A DNA stretch of 64,000 bases, taken from Musa acuminata AAA Group. Taxonomy: Eukaryota > Streptophyta > Magnoliopsida > Zingiberales > Musaceae. The translations under genes were made by a program, and so were the position numbers. The stretch lies in NCBI RefSeq assembly GCF_036884655.1, contig NC_088335.1, positions 46,177,001-46,241,000 on the forward strand, in the 5' to 3' direction. How positions within the stretch are numbered: position 1 is the stretch's first letter; every line of letters begins with the position of its first letter. Shown in pieces: positions 1 through 12,292 of the stretch. Under the pieces are notes generated by a model that had not been told where the DNA came from, ran no database searches, and saw only the letters and a list, made by a program, of their open reading frames with translations.

Positions 1-1660
1 CATCACAGGTCTCCTTGTATCTATGTATACTTATTTCCTGAACAGTGCATGAAGAACTGAGGCCTTGAACTCTTTCAGCCTTTGCCTGGCTTAGAGAATC
101 CACATTAATTTGGATGCCATCAAGTGACATGAGTTCAGGTCATAGATCCAACAACAAGCAGTTTGATAGCTTAGGTGTCATCACAGATCTCCTTGTAGTG
201 CACGAGTTGCTGAAGTTTGGAATAGCCACTTTGTTCATATGACTATGAGTGAGACCATGTGGTATCAAAGAGGAAGATGAAAGAAGCTTCTATGTTCAAG
301 ATGCAGCCCTTGCAAGAAAGTTGCAAATAACCAGAGAAGCAGCACCGGAAAACCATAGCATTGCACACCTCGTTTGACTGAATTGGAGCATCGGCATATC
401 TGGAGAGCACTGAAATCTCAAGAGAAATCCTGGAATGGCGAAGAGTACCTACAATAATGCCAAAAGCATCATCTTGTACATATGATGTTTGAAGATAAAA
501 ATGAAGAGCACTGATATGGGAGCCACAATCTCTAGCCAGGCTAAGTTCTTCAAATTTGATGGCTGTATTATCAGTATGAACAGAATTGTGAAAGGATTTT
601 AGAATGCAGGGGAACATTTACAATTAGCTTTCGGTAGTACCCATTTTGAAGCAACCAGTAAGGAGAAGGAAGAAGAAGGCAAAAACAAATTTGCAATCAA
701 GTAGAGATTGGTTGTAGCTGATATTGATGATACCTATATGTGAACGAATAACTGGATTGACATTAGTTCATAACCACATGTTTACAATCTAGCCACAAAT
801 TGCAAAAATAAATGACAAAAAACAGGATGACATTCCAAGGTCTCCATCAGTCTAGATTGCGAATATAAGCTAAGATATTCAACATCATAAAACTAGAACT
901 GATTCCAAGATGACCGCTAATGATAGACATCCGGGACAGAGAAGTATTTGGTTTGATCAAACAATATGTTTGTCCATGATAGTGGCATCTGTAATTATGT
1001 ACTTCCTACTACTTTGATGTCGGTAATAGGACCTTTGGATGCTAATCCATGTTGTGCATAGAATACTAAATATACCACCTGCCATTTAAAAATCTTAGTT
1101 ACAAGTCTAACCAGTGATTATCAAACAACACCTAGCATGGTCAGCATTTTCAAGTGAACAAGGCATTCTACGATGTAGTCATCACACGCTTGTACTGCAA
1201 GTCATGTGCTTATCAAATCAATAAATTTCCATTAAAAAAATATAGAAATCAGTGCAATAGAAGTAAATGAAAATACCTACAGGAAAGATCAAGCCATAAA
1301 CAAGTTTTGGTCCTTAACATGGCATCCTTGAATAGAACTTGTCCTTTCTCGGCCAATGATTTGCATAACCTTTCACAACTCTGCAATATATTTTAAACGG
1401 CAGAAGAAAATCAATCTAGCTCGATAATACAAATTGAATGTGTAGCAGCTACCAGTAAGGATATGAAGTATACTTGGAATTCCAGAGATATTTCCAGTAG
1501 CAGATCCAATCACAGGGCATGTTACGGACCAGCACCAGCACCAGCACCCCAAAAGAATAAAAATGAGTCACACAGTAAGAAGCAAGAAATGCGGTAAAAC
1601 CATATAGAAACAAGCTATCTAGCATATCTCTGCTTGCAATGGCATTATCGGGTTAAGTTT
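1..1660 (-). other. exon-like segments of an unrecognised gene or gene relic
   Basis: On the minus strand, three short stretches look like exons. Segment 1380-1277 follows a TATATTGCAG acceptor, stays open for 34 codons (starting SCERLCKSLAEKG) and ends at GTATTT. Segment 562-369 follows a TACAG acceptor, is open for 64 codons (starting IKFEELSLARDCGSH) and ends at GAG|GTGTGC. A third, about 1545-1453, reads CPVIGSATGNISGIPS. The phases of these pieces do not join simply; one join gives an immediate stop. Near the left edge an 18-base motif occurs twice (about 2-19 and 179-196) with one mismatch, each copy coding for a Y-K-E-x-C-D peptide. I cannot name the family. It may be a decaying gene, or a real one whose other exons lie to the left of the window. 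Confidence 0.3.
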
Positions 1661-3211
1661 GAGAATCAAGAACTTTAAGGTTAACCTGTAGAAGATGTGT
1701 TCAAGGGAGTAAAATCAGTACCCTTTTGTGAATTTTTTAGGTTGACTTCAAGCAGTCAATATATGTTATCAAATGAGTTCTTAATTTAGTTATTGTAGAT
1801 TCTGAGTGAACATGCATAATAAAGTACAGATCAGCCAATCTGTTTAGTTATTTGATTAAAAGATCAGAAAGGAACATGGAGGGAGACAGATCAAAAAGAT
1901 AATCTAAATGGAACTTAAGTGGAAAGATTACATCAATAATAGTACTTAGTTTAATATAATTTTCCAGAGCAGTGGGATGTGGCCAAGAGAATGTGTAGCT
2001 ACATCATGGCTGACCGTCACATGTATCTCTCACAAAATTGACCATCAAATGCGACTTGATGACTATTACCTTATGATTATACCGTACTTCTTCAGATTTA
2101 CAAATATAAGCATCCAACAGATACACCGTCATCAAGTTTCATCTTTCTTTCTGCACTTCAAACTATAATAGCATCAAGGTCCTAAAACTTGAGTAAAGCC
2201 ACGTCTAGTGGCGAGGTCACAAACTGATATGGTACATCGGTACAAACAGACAAAGGAAAAAAAGAAAGAAGGTGGTAGGTGGGATCCATACAAATAGATA
2301 TTAAGATATATAAACATAACATCCTCCCTGCGTATCATCGAGGTCCCACTGATGGCTGTTTTCACCGTTCAAGGGTCTCAAAATGTTTGACCGGTTCTAT
2401 TTTATGAGTGTCAGACTGGTTCAGATATTAAAATTGTCCATTGCAAGAATTAAAAAAATAGATCAATGTATGCTACCAACACTTTTGCATCACTATAACC
2501 CCCGACCAGCCTGCTGCTTGAACCAGTAAATACCATCAGTATGGTCAGTACACCATGGTTTTGCTGGAGACAAAGATATATAACATGCTCAACTACTGAC
2601 TTGATGCTTTAAAATGTGACTAATTTGATTCTAGAAGTATCTTCTGTAAGAAGACCTAGTCACTCATTAATAGGTGGGAAAAAGAACCTAGTTCATAAGA
2701 AGCATCCTCTTTGCATCATTAATACACATATATTTTTACTAATAGGACAATAATTATGGTAAGTGGATACCAAGTTAATTCATTCAAGATTATTAGGAGC
2801 TTTTTTTCCTTAATTACTGAAACATTGAGAAGAGAACATAAGTAAGATGCAAGAGAGAAACTTTCCGACAATTACCATCTAGAAACAGAGTCAAAGATGT
2901 TTGGCTTTAAAACCAAAAAGCAGAAAATCTAAAAATAGGCTGCAAAAATGTTAATTCTTCAAAGGAAAGGTTCTTGCACTTCAGAATCAATGATCAAAAG
3001 CATACATAAAGTAATGAAATGTAGTAAATTTCCAAAGGAACTAAATCAGAAAAAGGAAAGCAGCTAGAATTAGTCGTAACAAACATCTATAATTTCATTT
3101 CACCTTTACCATATATTTGTTCACTTACTCGAACGACCAACACGAACATCCGGAGTAAGGCGATACACAAAAAGCTCCATCACTTGGGAAACCAAAATTT
3201 TTTTTGTACAA
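1661..3211. other. spacer, AT-rich, no gene seen
   Basis: AT-rich sequence with only short random reading frames. The part next to the ERT2-like stop codon (about 3100-3211) is probably its 3' UTR. I see no transposon ends or RNA gene here. Confidence 0.5.
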
Positions 3212-4408
3212 TCAAACAAACAAATCCGTTCCTTTCCTCCACAGGGTCTTGATTGACTTGTGAAATAGAAACCATGACACGGTTAGAACAAGGGCTACAC
3301 TCTTGCCACCCAGAAGTCCCAAAAGGACAACTGCACAAAAACACAATTGATGCGAGCTCCCTGATTTAGATTCATACAAGTTTTCTCGACTAAATTCAAC
3401 ATCCTTTCTGTCATGATCGGTCACCTTGTTGAAGGCATTGATGCTTAGAACATATCCACTACCGAGCACTGCATCACTATCATCATCTCCATTGACTGCT
3501 TCATCTTCTTCTATTTCTGTAATGCCATCACAGGCTCTTCTTCTACTCAAATCAGAAATCAGCTCTTCCGCGTTCTTCTTGTCACTTCGTCGGCGAAATT
3601 TCTTCGGAACGAACTTCCTGAAAAGCTTCTTCACCTTCGAATTACCCTTCGAACGATGATCATGCTCATGGCAAGCCTTCCCAGCTCCGACAAGATCCCT
3701 CCTTTCCAACAAAGCCTCCCTCCTCGGATCCAAATCAACCGATTCCACCGAGTTCCTTTCTGATCTTACTGTATCCGAAGAGCTACTGATGCCAACTTCC
3801 CTAATAGGGGAGACCACTCCTCTCCCTTCTAAATCACATCCCCCGACGACGACCGAATTCAATCTGCTCTGTGCCTCCGGACACGGCTTCAAGAATCCAA
3901 GCATTTGAAAGCTCATGGAATCAAGCAGCCGAAGTGCAAAGGCGGAGACTGTGATCCCCACGACAAGCTTCTTTCTTTCGATAGCCAGAAGCACCAAAAC
4001 CGACATCATTGCCAAAAGAAACCCCAACCCTGTCTTTAACCTCTTCCTATCCGTCTCAGTAGAAATGAGCGACGACGAACAGACATCCTCAGTCACCGGA
4101 ACGGGGCTGTTTACAAAGGCGGCGCCGGGTCGAGCTCCATCGTCCGACGGTGTCGCTACGACGGGGGTTGCGACGGGACCAGAAGCGGAGGATTCGAGGT
4201 CGGACGGAGACAGCTTCTTCTTCCGCGAGGGCTTCTTCAAGCGGCCGCGGTTCTTGACGACGAGGTCGGCGAGGGAGGTCGGGAAGCCGGTCTGGACGAC
4301 GAGCGAGCCACCTCGCTCGGGAGGCCGGAGTTCGGCGAGGAGCCGGGACACTCCGCCGCCCCCGCCGCCGCCACCGCCCGCCCGGAACTTCTTCCACGGG
4401 TTCGGCAT
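3212..4408 (-). CDS. ERT2-like ethylene-responsive nuclear/membrane protein
   Basis: Single-exon gene for 398 residues. The N-terminus (MPNPWKKFR, then SRLLAELRPPERGGSLVV and GFPTSLADLVVKNRGRLKKP) matches what I know of the plant family annotated as ethylene-regulated nuclear protein ERT2. Their biochemical role is not established. Visible parts are a nine-glycine run (residues 11-19), a basic patch (53-65), a hydrophobic region (about 127-165), a basic nuclear-signal-like stretch (260-274, KKLFRKFVPKKFRRR), an acidic segment (298-312) and a C-terminal hydrophobic segment (about 354-383). Basic signals together with membrane-like segments leave location open: nucleus, or nuclear envelope/ER. 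The start is the first ATG before the conserved N-terminal block. The 5' half is very GC-rich, and a long antisense frame over it is a composition shadow. Ethylene response is inferred only from the family name. Confidence 0.8.
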   Translation of the reverse strand: MPNPWKKFRAGGGGGGGGGVSRLLAELRPPERGGSLVVQTGFPTSLADLVVKNRGRLKKPSRKKKLSPSDLESSASGPVATPVVATPSDDGARPGAAFVNSPVPVTEDVCSSSLISTETDRKRLKTGLGFLLAMMSVLVLLAIERKKLVVGITVSAFALRLLDSMSFQMLGFLKPCPEAQSRLNSVVVGGCDLEGRGVVSPIREVGISSSSDTVRSERNSVESVDLDPRREALLERRDLVGAGKACHEHDHRSKGNSKVKKLFRKFVPKKFRRRSDKKNAEELISDLSRRRACDGITEIEEDEAVNGDDDSDAVLGSGYVLSINAFNKVTDHDRKDVEFSRENLYESKSGSSHQLCFCAVVLLGLLGGKSVALVLTVSWFLFHKSIKTLWRKGTDLFV

Positions 4409-4429
4409 CGGGCCAACCGGCGATCATGG

Positions 4430-5102
4430 AGGGGGCAAAGAGTCGGCGATCTACTCGGCAATAAAGGATCGCATGCTTTATTTCTCCCGGTCACGTGGTT
4501 TGGTTTCCTCGCCGCCCGAAACGGTGTCCAACTTTACAATTAGCCCCACCGAACATTACATTTTATACAAAAGTAATACATACTTTCGCCGACAAAGCCG
4601 CTTTATTTTTACACCTAACCCCTCCAACCAAATCGAATTTGCACAAAATAGACAGACAGAGAACGAATGCGGTGACGACTCGCGTGAATCGTTCGGGGCG
4701 GTGACGGGCTGACGCGATATAACATAAAGATGAAGCGCGTTCGCGCGGTGTCAGAGAGACTGTGGGAATCCCAGGTGGATCACGAAAACGGACGGCTCTG
4801 ATCTCAATCTGGAGTTGGTGAGGTTACAATCTCAAAGCACCAAAACATAAAACTGATGCCTCCGTGTTACGCGTGTCAACCTCTCGTGGCGCGGTCAACG
4901 TGTCACGAAAGGTACGACAAAGAACAGTGGAGTTTGGGGGTCTGATTCGGGCCGGATCGATCAGGATCCGAATCCGATATGTTTGGGTTAGGTTAGGATT
5001 TTTGGATAATGATCATAAAATTTCTTATATTTTTAATGTAAGGGAGTGAGTGGTTGTATTGCTCTTAAGGATCTAATTAATGGCCAATGTCCTTTCAATA
5101 AT

Positions 5103-5135
<33 letters not shown>

Positions 5136-8100
5136 AATACAAGGATGGATTGGTTATTAGTCACTCTCGCTAAGAACAGAATAATTAATGTACCATCAAA
5201 TTGAGGATAATTATATGAATATTATATAATTTTGGTGAAATTGGACACATCTCTACTTCTTAAATAAATAAATAAAATTTGTCTAAATTTGGTCATAAAG
5301 GGTCCAAAATATGGAGGCTTGGAACTCTATATCTTTTTTATGTTGGATGTTGTCTTCTCACTTGTGTTCCTCCTTCGATTGGCCATTGGTGCTTGCCTTG
5401 TCACCATCCATCCATTTGTGACTTGGTGTTGGTGTTCATGCCTTCTTGATGTCTTGGGGATGGAGATGGTGACCACCAAAGCAAAGAAGTTGGAGAGATA
5501 AATTGTTGTTGTTGTTGTTGTCTTGGTGGAGTATTTTACAGTGCAAACTCTACAGCTATAAGATGTTGACCAATAATTCTATATTGGATGTTGACCACTT
5601 TTGTGGTGTAAGCAGTAGGATCCTTGAGTTAGTCTGCACCAGAAACAAAATCTTTCTTGCCATTGCTGATTGCAAAGTTGACTTGGTATGTAGTGCACAT
5701 TGAAAGAATATTGGAGGGAATTTGATGATTGAATGTTGAGGAAGCTTCCATAGACTTTAACCAATTATTCTTTAGTTTCTTGATGTCTATCTTCTCAAAA
5801 TTTAAAAAATATTATCTTTACAAATTTTAAAATAGCATATTTGTCCTTTCTAATTTAACCAAGTTGTAGTTGTTATGATCAACTTCTATAAATTTTTTTA
5901 AAATATTATAAGAATATACATATATATATATATATATAGTCGTTATAGTCCATTAAATTTATGTTGTTATCTATATGATTATAGGAAAAATCAACTACGC
6001 CCATTTAGATGCTTCAGGGCTTTATAAGTCCCCTCTTATGTTTCATTGGAACATGAGCTTCATAAATTAATGATAAAAGAAAAAAAATATAAAGTAAAAT
6101 AAAGATGAAGATTTTTTTATATGTATTGTTTCTCAGAACCATTTTCTCTTTAGTAAGAGAAAATTATGAAAGAGACTTATAGATCCTCCTCCACGATCAA
6201 AGGAGGAAGAAGAATTAAGTTTGTTGTTATCACAATCATAGAAGAAAAAAGAGAAAACTCTTACGGTAAGGAATTTTTGTCAAATTATATGATCCTATCT
6301 AATTACGTAAGATATATTATGAATATGATTGGATTATGATTATTATTATAAGCCAATAAAAAAGGAAGTCCAATCATAATAGAATTTTATAAGAGACAGG
6401 AGGAACTCTTCTAATTACTTATTTTAGATCCTTTGCTCTAGCTTAAAAATAGATAGGATTTTACAGGGACTCAATACAACACACATAAGCACATAATAAT
6501 TGAATATGCAGATATATATGAATATGCGTGTACGTGAGTGTCTGGATTCATGATATAATTAAGAGATTTCAGAACTTTTCTCTTTTTTTTTTGATTATAT
6601 GAACCAGTTAATGAAATATTATAGATGGATAGGAAAAGAGTAGAAGACGAATATAGTTCTTCTTATAGATCGATATCACTATTGAACTTAGATTTGATAA
6701 TGATACACTCGTTAGATCTTTTCTAAACAATATCGAAAGATACACATCGATATATTATTATTTGATTTCGATTTTTTTTATATTAAATTTCTTCTACTTG
6801 ATAATAATAATAATATACTATGATTTTTATACTTGGTTATGGATAATCCACATCTGTATGAGCATCTACCACTTTAGATATATCTTCCTCCTTTAGGTGT
6901 CGTTTTAAAGGGTGTTTGCCTCCTTGCTCCACTCCAGGTAGAGATAACAAAGCCTTGCCAACTTCACATCTCAAGTCATCATTGTAACCCACCTTTTGCT
7001 AGATTAGAAATAACTATATTCCTCTATGTTTGATTGTCATGGATCTTATTGGAATGGGAGGGAGTGGATTAATGCAACTATATTTAATTTTTTTAAGAAA
7101 CTAATTAAATAAATATGTAAAAAAAATAACATAAGCAAGTGTTTAAATAAGTAAGAATACAATAAAGGAGATGTAAGTCCTCACAGTGCTTCAATCTTTA
7201 CCACAAATGTCTATTTGTGATCCTTCTTGAAATCTTGGTTAAAAAATCAGTAAATTAAAAATAAAAAAAACCTAAAAAAAAGAATAATGATGGTATCCTT
7301 ATCATTCCGAGTATTACTATCATCATTTGTATTGTTTGTAGACCCAAACAATACCATCGTTTAGGACTTACAAAGGCATAGTAAGTGGGTAACTCGATCC
7401 AAATACTAGTCGAATGTAACCTTCATCGATATAACATAGTAAGAACATGTTTTTAGTATATTTATAATATAATTATAATCTAATTAACTTTACCCAAATC
7501 TTTCACAAAAACGTTCAACATATCATAATTGACATAGCACATTCATTTTAGATATAAAGGAATCTTATGTCACACATAAAACATCATCTATACATAAATA
7601 TTAAAGTATTTGATACATCGTAAGTATACATGGGATGAAGACAAACATTTGAAACGCCTAATACATCGAAAAGATTCTTCTTATATTTTATTTATATATC
7701 TTAGAAAAAAAAGTTTGAACGATAAATCCTAATCATGCAACGAAAGGCATGGTGTACCCTAATTAATTAGATAACTAATTAATTAGATAAAGAATATGTC
7801 CACCTGTGACACAAGTTTTGCTCGAATCACCTTAATCAAGCAAAATATTTAATCACACGATGCATCATCTTCCTAGTCCATAATGTATCCAAGACATGAG
7901 AAGTATTAAAGGACTTATTATGCTCTAACTCAAATCATCTCTTCAGCATAATATATCTATCCAAGACATTTAATGGTATAAGCATTTAATGCATTGAATG
8001 TATTCTAATCAAACAAAGGATCTTTCTATGACTAGTATTCATCTCAAATAAAAATATTTAGGGTATCTGATTTATCAATCTATCATACTATTAATTTAAT

Positions 8101-8454
8101 ATTTTTTAAATATAAAATATTATTAATTATTATATTAAAAAAATATTTATATTGAGGTTGTAATAATTTAAGTACAATGGTAAGGTTGTAATAATTATTT
8201 TTATTATAGTATTTATTTTCTACATGTAAGTGTTTCAGATATTCTAATATGATTTCCTTAAATACGCCAAAATTTGAAAGCTTTGGGCGGGCAAAAATAC
8301 GTTTCCCAAAAAAGAGGCGAAAAGAGAAGCGCCAAACTCTGCGTCCCGACAACAATCATCGTAGCACGATGACAGCACACGCAACCCCATTTTCCCACGA
8401 GCAGCACTTTCTTTAACAGCCAACTACGTACCCAAACATGTACATTCCTCCGGA
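4430..8454. other. intergenic spacer between ERT2-like and At4g15545-like genes
   Basis: The first 400 bases upstream of the ERT2-like gene are its likely promoter and leader. The rest is strongly AT-rich, with a GA microsatellite near 5.1 kb, a GTT repeat at about 5504-5521 and a TA run at about 5918-5938. Short reading frames at 5.3-5.7 kb show no family resemblance. No RNA gene or transposase was seen. Confidence 0.5.
5104..5133. repeat. (GA)n microsatellite
   Basis: Uninterrupted AG/GA dinucleotide run of about 15 units in the spacer upstream of the ERT2-like gene. Confidence 0.95.
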
Positions 8455-8640
8455 CCAGACATAAATAGGGCCCATTGCGGGGCCCGATCTAATTAGGTGA
8501 GACGGCAGACACGGGGTAGAGGTTTAGGAATTCCACGTTGGTGACGTACCCCTTTTCTTTATTCTCGTCAAGATTTTCTTCACCGTGGTTTGGGTTACCT
8601 GCCGATGTACCTTCTTTGTGATCGGCCGAATCAGTGGGCC
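8455..8640 (+). promoter_or_regulatory. probable promoter of the At4g15545-like gene
   Basis: A TATA-like CATAAATAG lies at about 8460-8468. Two TGGGCC-type site II elements flank it: GGCCCA at about 8468-8473 and TGGGCC at 8635-8640. Site II elements bind TCP factors in many plant housekeeping and growth genes. The distance to the ATG at 8826 would give a leader of roughly 330 bases. Use of this TATA is inference. Confidence 0.4.
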
Positions 8641-8825
8641 CGATGTGGTAGCTCTCTTTGCTTTCTCCGCCGACGTGTACTGAGCGCCATTTAATCGGCG
8701 ATTTCGTTGATACGCTTCCTTAAGCGATTTGAAATCGAGTTCCAGCTAGTGTTGTTTCGCTAGGGTTTTCTCGGGCGTGCTTCGATCGAGGGAGAGGGTT
8801 TTGGTGGGAGGGTTACTTTGCGGGG

Positions 8826-11800
8826 ATGACGCAGGGCGGCGGTGGAGGAGGATCGGACTTTCACCTGCCTGACGAGATCCTGGCGGTGATGCCGACCGAC
8901 CCGTACGAGCAGCTGGACCTGGCGAGAAAGATCACCTCGATGGCGATCGCGTCCCGCGTCTCGAAGCTGGAACTCGAGGCCGGGCGGCTGAGGCAGAGCG
9001 TCGCGGAGAAGGACCGGACCATCGCCGACCTGCAGGAGAAGCTCGCCCAGTTCGATCGCGTGTTCCAGCAGACCGATTCCCGCCTCAGGGCCGCCCTCGA
9101 AGAGAATGTGAGCTCCTAAGCTATGCGCGTCGCGATTGATCGAATACTAGGTTTATCTTTTATTTTTCACAAAATATATCTGTGTTTTCTTTCTCGAGTG
9201 AAGGTTAAGCTGGCAAAGGAACGTGATTCATTGGCGCAGACTTCAAAGAAATTAACTCGAGATTTAACAAAGGTGTGGTTTTCTTTCCCTTTACATTCCT
9301 GTTCTCTTTCCCTTCTTAAATGGGCGCTTTTTTTTCTTTGAGGTCATTCCTATGAAGGTTATTGTTAATGCTATCTATTCTTATTAGCTATGGTATGTTG
9401 AAGCTGGGTTGCGTTGGTCGAAAGAGTTACAGGGTTATCATTGTTCTAAAAAAAGCCGACTATTTAGTAGAAATTCATATGACAATTGATCGCTTGTAAT
9501 ATTCAACTCATATTGCTAATTATTTTATCGTGTTTTTGTTAACTGAGCTAGGGAATTAATGGTGATGGTTGAAAGTTAGAAAGTTATTGAACTTGTGAGA
9601 TAAGCCTATTTGGAATAAAATGGCATAATGATTAGGGATAGCTTGGGGCAGAAAATTGTGGCACCAAGATAGGAATCAGAAAGTGTGCTGCTTTTGCACT
9701 TTTATGTTAACTTTTCTTGGAGTAGGGTTGAGAAAGTTCTTACTTCCCATTTAAGAACGAAGAAAAAGAAAAAAAAGAAGTGAGAGGTCCAGCTGGATAT
9801 AGTTTCATAAGGTTAGCATAATGAATTCTTCATTGTGTTGTTTTGTTCTGTTATATTGCTCAAAAGTTAGCAAAATACATTTGATAGTCTAGGAAATTTT
9901 GATCTTATCGTCAATCAAGTTTTTTGTTTACATAAATGTAATATGAGCCTAGGTTGTGCCTCGAGTGGTCACATATTTAGTTGGTATTCATGCTTTTGGA
10001 CATTGTTTACTTTAACCAAAACTTTGGTCCTCAATCTAAAAGACAACTTCTATAGTTGAGAATAATAAGTTCTGACTGGCCATGCAGGAAATGGGATTAG
10101 GTCTTCTTGGCCATAAAAGTTCTGTTATCTGAAGATAAATGATTTATATGTTTGATCTTGATATATCTGAAACTGCTTATTATTTAAATCTTGTGGATTC
10201 TTGATTCTTGGAATATTGTACAGCGAAAACTAATTTTAACAGTTTATCTTCATCCTAACCAACAGGGTATCATTTGGTCTATGACAAAATTTAACCTCAC
10301 GCGTATTTTCATTATTCTCAATGCAAAATTGGTATGATACATGGTAATATAGATCCTTCGTTGACTGACCCCATGTCATGTCATGCATGTGATTTCTTGA
10401 GTAAATTTGGTCTTTTCTGTTGTTTGATTACGAATCCTGGAATCCACAGTTTTATGATGCAATTCTCATAATCATCTGCATGACATCTGAAGACGAATGA
10501 TTTTTCTTTCCTGATGATGTTGTGCCCATTTGTTTTTAAAATTATTTTTATTTGTCCGCTATAAAACTGTCTGAATCATGAGACTTTTTGGGGCAGTTGG
10601 AGGCATTCAAGAAACATCTGTTGCAGTCACTTAATGAGGATAACACACCTGTAAGTAAATATACTATAAAACTTAACATACTTCAGTATCCAGTTTTCTT
10701 CCCCAAGATGATCATCATGGTAACTCTTGGAACTACAATACAGAAATTTGAAAGTCCTCAATGATTTTATTTTCTTCTTATATATTGTCTTAGAAGCAAC
10801 AAGATCCTGTGGACATAAGGGCCTGTGATTCATCAACTGCCCAAGCATCTTCTTGGAAAGGCATGCTTTAGCTTGATGTTCATTTGTTAGCCTTGTGTTA
10901 TTCTTACCTTTTTTTAATGCTAGTTTCTTTTATTATGATTTTTCATTATTATGGTGTTGAAGATGAAGTTTCCATCAGCCGCTCTGCATCATCTGATTCA
11001 TATCCTACCAGTACATCTACAGACATGGGAAACATGACACTAGATGGTATGCAAATTCTTTTGTCTTTTTTAGTACTTAGAAGCTGAATCATTGATGATC
11101 ATTTTGTTTGTCATATATTTGGAACAGTGACTAGACCATATGGACAGAAAATCTCAAAGACTCCTCCTCTTCCTCCTCGGCTCACCCCAACAGCTACACC
11201 AAAAGTAACATCTACTGCTGGTTCTCCTAAAAGGTCTTCTGTTGCATTGTTGCCAAAATATGCATCTGGTGCCAGTTCTCCAACAAAAACTCACTTTGAA
11301 GGTCTGACTCTGTCACCATGGTACCCATCAAGTAAGCAATCATCAGCTGCTAACTCTCCTCCTCGTGGGCGCTCTATTCCAGGTCTGTTTTTCTGTTTTT
11401 TTTTTGGTTGATTTAAGATCATTTTTAGAATAGTGCCTTACTAATGTCCCAAAATTGGGAGAATTGTATATAACAACTATATAAAGATAACCAATGTCAC
11501 AAAGGGCTTCCTTATGGTGGATATTTCATTTCTAATTTTTTTAATATCTTGGTATGTAATAATAATTATGGTTCATAAATTTGTTTGAAGCTTAATAGCT
11601 TGGAGCATTACTATCTAGATCACTGATAATAGCAATATTTAAGAGTACTATTCACAAATCATGTATTCACAGTAAATACTTTGAGTCAACAAGTTCCAGA
11701 TGCGGTTACCCCATGAACCTAATGTGGTTAAATTGGTTTGAGACAGTTCTACAATTTTTACCATCCTATTTATTTAGAAAAGTCAATACTATAGGCCTTT

Positions 11801-12292
11801 TGAATGAGTTTTCAATTTTTCAGTCCTGAAACTGTCCTGTTTAGTCATCATCTTGCAGCATAATGAAAATTTTCTTAGTATTTTCTATCAATTTTCAGGA
11901 CGTATGCCTCGAGTAGATGGAAAAGAATTCTTCCGCCAGGCTAGGTAAGTAGATGCTCCTGGACATGCTGTACAGAATCAAATAATGCTAAATTTTCCAC
12001 CTACTTTAAGCTTGTCTATTTCAGGAGCCGACTCTCATATGAACAGTTTGGTGCCTTTTTAGCTAACATTAAGGAGCTTAATGCTCACAGACAATCACGT
12101 GAGGTGGGCACTGGTGTAAATGATCATTGCTAATGGTTAATTATGTGAATCTACAGTTTTTATACTGTTCATTCTCTACCTTGTTTTTCTGTGCAGGAAA
12201 CCCTCAGAAAGGCAGATGAGATATTTGGAACTGAAAACAAGGATCTTTACTTGTCTTTTCAAGGTTTACTTAACAGAAACCAACAGCCCTAG
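8826..12292 (+). CDS. At4g15545-like coiled-coil protein
   Basis: Nine-exon gene model for 343 residues. Exons: 8826-9107, 9204-9272, 10597-10650, 10794-10860, 10963-11046, 11128-11382, 11899-11944, 12025-12103, 12197-12292. All phases close and the total is 344 codons with stop. The protein starts MTQGGGGGG, then FHLPDEILAVMPTDPYEQLD and ARKITSMAIASRVSKLE, the hallmark of the plant family typified by uncharacterised At4g15545. A coiled coil covers about residues 35-135. A Ser/Pro-rich linker follows (exons 5-6, with PPLPPRLTPTATP), and then the conserved C-terminal block (RLSYEQFGAFLANIKELNAH, ADEIFGTENKDLY). Exon 4 seems to end at a GC donor (AAAG|GCATGC), because reading through meets a stop and no GT donor fits. 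The molecular role is unknown; the coiled coil suggests a scaffold or adaptor. Confidence 0.85.

Noticed and set aside
3915..4712. 265-codon plus-strand open frame
   Set aside because: It lies antisense to the GC-rich ERT2-like gene, is Ser/Arg/Pro-rich and has a run of prolines opposite the Gly run; a shadow.
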